DNA from: Prosthecobacter sp.
Lineage (GTDB): Bacteria; Verrucomicrobiota; Verrucomicrobiia; Verrucomicrobiales; Verrucomicrobiaceae
DNA length: 64,000 nt
Assembly (NCBI GenBank): GCA_021733925.1
Contig: JAIPJY010000005.1
Span: 1 to 64,000, forward strand
Direction of reading: 5' to 3'
In this document: one piece after another, positions 60,652 through 64,000 of the stretch
How the letters are laid out: every line of letters begins with the position of its first letter
Position numbering within the stretch: the first letter of the stretch is position 1
The notes under the pieces: model-generated
What the model was told of the DNA's origin: nothing
Databases searched by the model: none
The model's input: only the letters and a program-made list of their open reading frames with translations
Program-made: the position numbers and the translations under genes

Positions 60652-62382
60652 TCAAGTGCCTGAGGCGTCGGGCAAGTGAGCACTGCGATTGCGCGGGCGG
60701 GCGATCCGGGGCTTGAGCTTGGAAAGGCGGAATTTGAAACTTGGCAGGTCACGGTTCTGTGAGCGGTAGTGGAACAGGGCGAATCCGAGCGTGCCAAACA
60801 GCAAGTGCGGCAGCCACACGGTGAGCCAGGTCGGCAAATGCCCGCCTTTGCCAAGATTGAGGCAGAGATTGTTCATGAACATGTAGATGAAGAAGATGAA
60901 CACGCTGCCCGCAATGCCTCCGACTGAGCCACGACGCGAGTAGGTCACGCCGAGCGGCGCGGCGACGAGCACCAGCGCCAGGGCCTGCCACGGCAGTGCG
61001 AAGCGCTGCCAGAAGTGCGTGCGAAAGGGCGCGAGCTTGTCATCCGCCGCCTTCGGGTGGGCGCGCAGGTAGGAGACGAGCTCCGGAACGCTCATGAAAT
61101 CGGGACGCAGCGCATAGCTCACGAGGCTCCAGGGCGTTTCCTCGATTCCGCTCACTTTCAGGACGCTCTGACCGTCCGCACCCACGGGGAAGGGTCGAGT
61201 GGATGCGAGGATGCCGTCTTGGTAGATCATCTCCTTGCCTTGATCCTTGCCGTTATAAAAGCGCCAGCCGGTGCGGGGTGACCAGCCTGCGTCAGGTGCG
61301 ATGATGGTGCGCGAGGGGCGGCCTTGGGCATCTTCCTCACGGATTTGCACGCCATGCATGCGCTCGTGCCCGCTGCGCAGGGAAAAGGGAAAGGTGGCCA
61401 CGTACCAGGTGCGACGGGTCAGTGGGTTATGGTACATGATGCCGAAGGCCATGATGGAATCCGCCGCATGCACGCTCATGCCGCGGACCACGAAATCGCG
61501 GTGGTTCTCCGCACGGGGGGCCCAGTAGTAGCTGGCCGCCATGTTCAGCATGCAGGCGTACACGCTGCAGACAAAGATCGGGCGCAGCACCCGGAACAGG
61601 CTCTGCCCCGTGCCCAGCATGGAGACGAGCTCGTTGGCTTTCGACATGCGGGTGAGGGAATACAACACCGCCAGCAGCAGGGCCACCGGCAGGATCTGCG
61701 TGTACACAAAGGGGATCATCCCCAGGTAAAAGGTGATCACCCGTACCACCCCGGAATTGGATTCCTGAAAGTCCTTCAGATTGTCCAGCAGATCCATGAT
61801 GATCCACAGGGTGAAGAAGGAGACAAAGCAGAACACCAGCGGATGCAGGAAGGTGCGCAGGGTGTAGCGCTCCAGGATGCCAATGCGCCGGTAGTATTGC
61901 AGGGCGAAGGGCACCGACAGAAACACCAGCGCGATGAACACGAGCTTGAAGACAAAGGCCGTCGGCGCGGGTGGTTCGCCAATTTCCGTCATGTGCAAAT
62001 GCGCGATGTAATCGACCAGATCACTCGCGATGGACCACAAGGCCATGGAGACAGCGGCGACGCTGACCGGAAACATGAGGCGGCGCAGATCACCCCAGCG
62101 GCGCCAGATCACGATCAGCAGCACCGGGACACCCAGCCTGACCCACAAGTTGAGGTAGGGCAGCACGCTGGAAAGCACCAGGATGCCCTGCGGCACATCC
62201 ACCTGCGCCACCTGCGCCTGCTGCAGCGCGACACCCACCGCGTCATCCGGGTGCGTGCGGTGCCAGCCCATCAGCATGGAGATGATCAACAGGGTGATGG
62301 CCACGGCAAATGACCCCCGTCCCAAATAGGGGAGTTCACGCGCCTTTTGCCAGGCCTGGTTCACACGGTTCAGCCACTTCAT
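60652..62382 (-). CDS. LptF/LptG-like permease with N-terminal extension
   Basis: A 576-residue protein. The region from about residue 170 to the end is the LptF/LptG (YjgP/YjgQ) fold: LERYTLRTFLHPLVF, FYLGMIPFVYTQILPVALLL and RMSKANELVSMLGTGQS before a periplasmic jellyroll, and closing helices. This permease pair moves LPS across the envelope. The first 170 residues, with three or four extra helices (about 25-45, 65-120), are not part of usual LptF/G. The start at 62382 fits the first helix. A partner lptF/G gene and lptB are not in the window. Confidence 0.82.
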   Translation of the reverse strand: MKWLNRVNQAWQKARELPYLGRGSFAVAITLLIISMLMGWHRTHPDDAVGVALQQAQVAQVDVPQGILVLSSVLPYLNLWVRLGVPVLLIVIWRRWGDLRRLMFPVSVAAVSMALWSIASDLVDYIAHLHMTEIGEPPAPTAFVFKLVFIALVFLSVPFALQYYRRIGILERYTLRTFLHPLVFCFVSFFTLWIIMDLLDNLKDFQESNSGVVRVITFYLGMIPFVYTQILPVALLLAVLYSLTRMSKANELVSMLGTGQSLFRVLRPIFVCSVYACMLNMAASYYWAPRAENHRDFVVRGMSVHAADSIMAFGIMYHNPLTRRTWYVATFPFSLRSGHERMHGVQIREEDAQGRPSRTIIAPDAGWSPRTGWRFYNGKDQGKEMIYQDGILASTRPFPVGADGQSVLKVSGIEETPWSLVSYALRPDFMSVPELVSYLRAHPKAADDKLAPFRTHFWQRFALPWQALALVLVAAPLGVTYSRRGSVGGIAGSVFIFFIYMFMNNLCLNLGKGGHLPTWLTVWLPHLLFGTLGFALFHYRSQNRDLPSFKFRLSKLKPRIARPRNRSAHLPDASGT

Positions 62383-62446
62383 GCCAGAGAGAGAGCCCTG
62401 AGAGTCGGTTAGAGCTCCCGATGCGTCAAGGGTGCACGGACCCCGA

Positions 62447-62482
62447 ACAAAAAGAAGCCCGGAGATATGAGCTCCGGGCTTC
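62447..62482 (-). terminator. Intrinsic terminator of the PQQ-type gene
   Basis: On the minus strand GAAGCCCGGAG, short loop, CTCCGGGCTTC, then TTTTTG. The stem is a perfect 11 bp and the U-tract follows; it lies 28 bases beyond the gene end. Confidence 0.9.
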
Positions 62483-62510
62483 GAATGATTAGACTGGGTG
62501 CCGGGTCGAA

Positions 62511-63773
62511 TCAGTTCACATCCAGGCACACGCCTTCGGTCGTGCTGCGGGCGAAGATTTTGCCATTGGCCAGGATCGGATAGCTCCAGACCTTGCCATC
62601 AAGCACGTCTTTGCGGGCCACTTCCTTGTATTTGTCCGGGCTCGCTTCGACGACGACGATTTCGCCCTTGTCGCTGGTGGCAATGATCTTGTCGCCAGCG
62701 AGGATGACCTGACCGGGGCCGAAGCCTTTTTCAGCCCATTTGTCTTCGCCTGTGCGGATGTCCACGCAGGCCAGGGGGCCGGCGCCGTATTCCTTGAAGC
62801 TGAACATGCCGTAAAGGAAGCCGTCTTTGACAACGGGCGTGCTCCAGTGGTTGAAGCACTGGTTTTCACGACGCCAGATCTGGGTGGCTTCGAGCTTGCT
62901 GCCTTTCTTGCTGATCTTGAAAGCACCGGCACCCACGCCGTACCCGGCGGAACAGTACACGATGTCTTCATACACCACCGGGGAGGCGGCGGTGCTGACT
63001 TTGTAAGGGAAGGGGGCACGCCAGATGACGCTGCCCGTTTGGGGATCCACAGCGACGAGGCCGGTCTGCGTGAAGAAGATGGCCTGATGCACGCCGAGGA
63101 TGTCTGCCAGCACCGGAGTGGCGTGGGTCATCTTGTCGTCTTCAACCTTCCACCCGACTGAACCGGTGTTCTTGTTCATACCGAGGAGCGCCTGTCCTTT
63201 GCCACCGCCGGCGAGCAGAAGAACATTGCCGTCGATCACCGGAGAAGCGGCGTTTTCCCATTTGATCTGCACACCGTCGTTGTCCTTCATCACGTCGTGC
63301 TTCCAGAGTTCCTTGCCCGTGGCGGCGTCGAAGCAGAAGACGCCCAGCATGGAGTCAATGGCGTACACTTTGCCAGCATTGACGACCGGTGTGGAGCGGG
63401 AGCCGTCGCCGCCTTTGTTGTCAGGTGTGCCGGAGTCACCGCCGCCATCGTATTTGGGGATGACGCTAAGAGGCTTGCTCCACAGTTCTTTGCCGTTCTT
63501 TTCATCGAGGCAGACGAGCATCTCACCGCTGTTGCCGTCGCTTTCGCCCGTGACGAGCGTGTACACTTTGCCACCCGCCACCGCAAAGGAGCTGAAGCCG
63601 AGGTTCGTGGGCGATTTCCAGACCTGCTTGAGGCTCCATTTGGCATTCGCCATGGCGGGGACGATGCCATTGCCGGAAGGACCACGGAAGGTACCCCAGT
63701 CGGTGGAATCAGCGGTGAAGGCGGTCGTGGCCAGTGCCAGACCGAGTACGGTGGTGAGATGAGTGCGTGTCAT
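62511..63773 (-). CDS. Exported PQQ-type beta-propeller protein
   Basis: A 420-residue protein with a signal peptide (about 1-20) and seven or eight propeller repeats: CLDEKNGKELWSKPL, CFDAATGKELWKHDV, AVDPQTGSVIWRAPF, CVDIRTGEDKWAEKG. These are PQQ-like repeat patterns, as in BamB and quinoprotein dehydrogenases, but PQQ ligands and active-site residues were not identified. Many PVC bacteria encode such proteins without known substrate. Confidence 0.82.
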   Translation of the reverse strand: MTRTHLTTVLGLALATTAFTADSTDWGTFRGPSGNGIVPAMANAKWSLKQVWKSPTNLGFSSFAVAGGKVYTLVTGESDGNSGEMLVCLDEKNGKELWSKPLSVIPKYDGGGDSGTPDNKGGDGSRSTPVVNAGKVYAIDSMLGVFCFDAATGKELWKHDVMKDNDGVQIKWENAASPVIDGNVLLLAGGGKGQALLGMNKNTGSVGWKVEDDKMTHATPVLADILGVHQAIFFTQTGLVAVDPQTGSVIWRAPFPYKVSTAASPVVYEDIVYCSAGYGVGAGAFKISKKGSKLEATQIWRRENQCFNHWSTPVVKDGFLYGMFSFKEYGAGPLACVDIRTGEDKWAEKGFGPGQVILAGDKIIATSDKGEIVVVEASPDKYKEVARKDVLDGKVWSYPILANGKIFARSTTEGVCLDVN

Positions 63774-63857
63774 GAGAAGGAAGTGAAAACGGCTGACGCC
63801 GGAGGGCTCTTTCGGTTCAACGGGGTCCGCACAAAGTCGGCAGGTGCGATTCCCGCG

Positions 63858-64000
63858 CTATTCCGTGGGCCTGCGGGAGCGCGGCTCGCGCGTCACGGTG
63901 TCGCCGGTGCCTGCACTGGTGACGAAGGGGCCGTCCGCCATCGGCGCGGTCTTGGTGAAGCCGACGTCGGGCATGTCGCTGGGCTTGCCTTCAAGAGGGA
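63858..64000 (-). CDS. Protein C-terminus, partial
   Basis: A minus-strand reading frame ends at TAG (63858-63860) and runs off the window. The visible 47 residues include PLEGKPSDMPDVGFTKTAPM and DTVTREPRSRRPTE. Hydrophilic and Pro/Arg-rich. It is not recognisable from this stretch. Confidence 0.5.
   Translation of the reverse strand, partial: PLEGKPSDMPDVGFTKTAPMADGPFVTSAGTGDTVTREPRSRRPTE

Overview
The window looks like a chromosome segment of a Verrucomicrobiota bacterium, probably near Prosthecobacter or Verrucomicrobium. This is inferred from protein content, not from a search. Pointers are PVC-type haem-binding dehydrogenases, a Planctomycete-type cytochrome c lipoprotein, an SHD1-type protein, a formylglycine sulfatase, a Tat-exported Gfo/Idh/MocA oxidoreductase, high GC, few clear Shine-Dalgarno sites and many palindromic intergenic repeats.

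Layout. 1-110 is the end of a transposase. 607-7880 holds a NosR-like flavin/iron-sulfur membrane protein, a rhomboid-like protein, a Xer recombinase, a UPF0175/PIN toxin-antitoxin pair, a secreted heparinase-like protein and a SprT-like protease. 7877-17133 is mostly metabolism: CysE, an HD hydrolase, a Ski2-like helicase, PanE behind a 59-codon antitoxin-like gene, a purine nucleoside phosphorylase, BioB and an oxidoreductase. 17397-22457 holds a TIM-barrel-like protein and three tandem Wzz-like proteins. 22672-31053 holds MsrA, a truncated globin, a cytochrome lipoprotein, a 2-hydroxyacid dehydrogenase, a lipid A acyltransferase/heptosyltransferase fusion, a sulfatase, a NarL-type regulator and an ExbD-like protein. 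31096-33996 is a 966-residue PVC haem-binding dehydrogenase, followed by about 1.1 kb of gene fragments around one small, AT-richer gene.

The centrepiece is 35139-41135: eight close-packed plus-strand genes that look like a complete ubiquitin-like conjugation pathway. They are two B-box-like zinc-finger membrane proteins, a YukD/ubiquitin-fold protein, an E1 (ThiF fold), a membrane-anchored JAB/JAMM peptidase, a multi-pass FHA protein, a prokaryotic RING-type membrane protein and a strikingly eukaryote-like E2 with an HPN motif and catalytic cysteine. Five of the eight proteins carry membrane segments, so the pathway probably works at the inner membrane. The FHA domain suggests coupling to protein phosphorylation.

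41177-52402 is a redox and metal region: two paralogous small CxxC proteins with leaderless-type promoters, a cytochrome c, an SCO-like copper chaperone, an HMA protein, a RegA/RegB-type redox two-component system, two cytochrome-c-tailed quinol-oxidase-like membrane subunits, a TonB-dependent receptor and a PepSY protein. 52437-64000 mixes small secreted or membrane proteins, a frameshifted tautomerase, PyrE, a secreted Lon-type peptidase without an ATPase, an LptF/LptG-like permease and a PQQ-type beta-propeller protein. I saw no tRNA, rRNA or CRISPR array.
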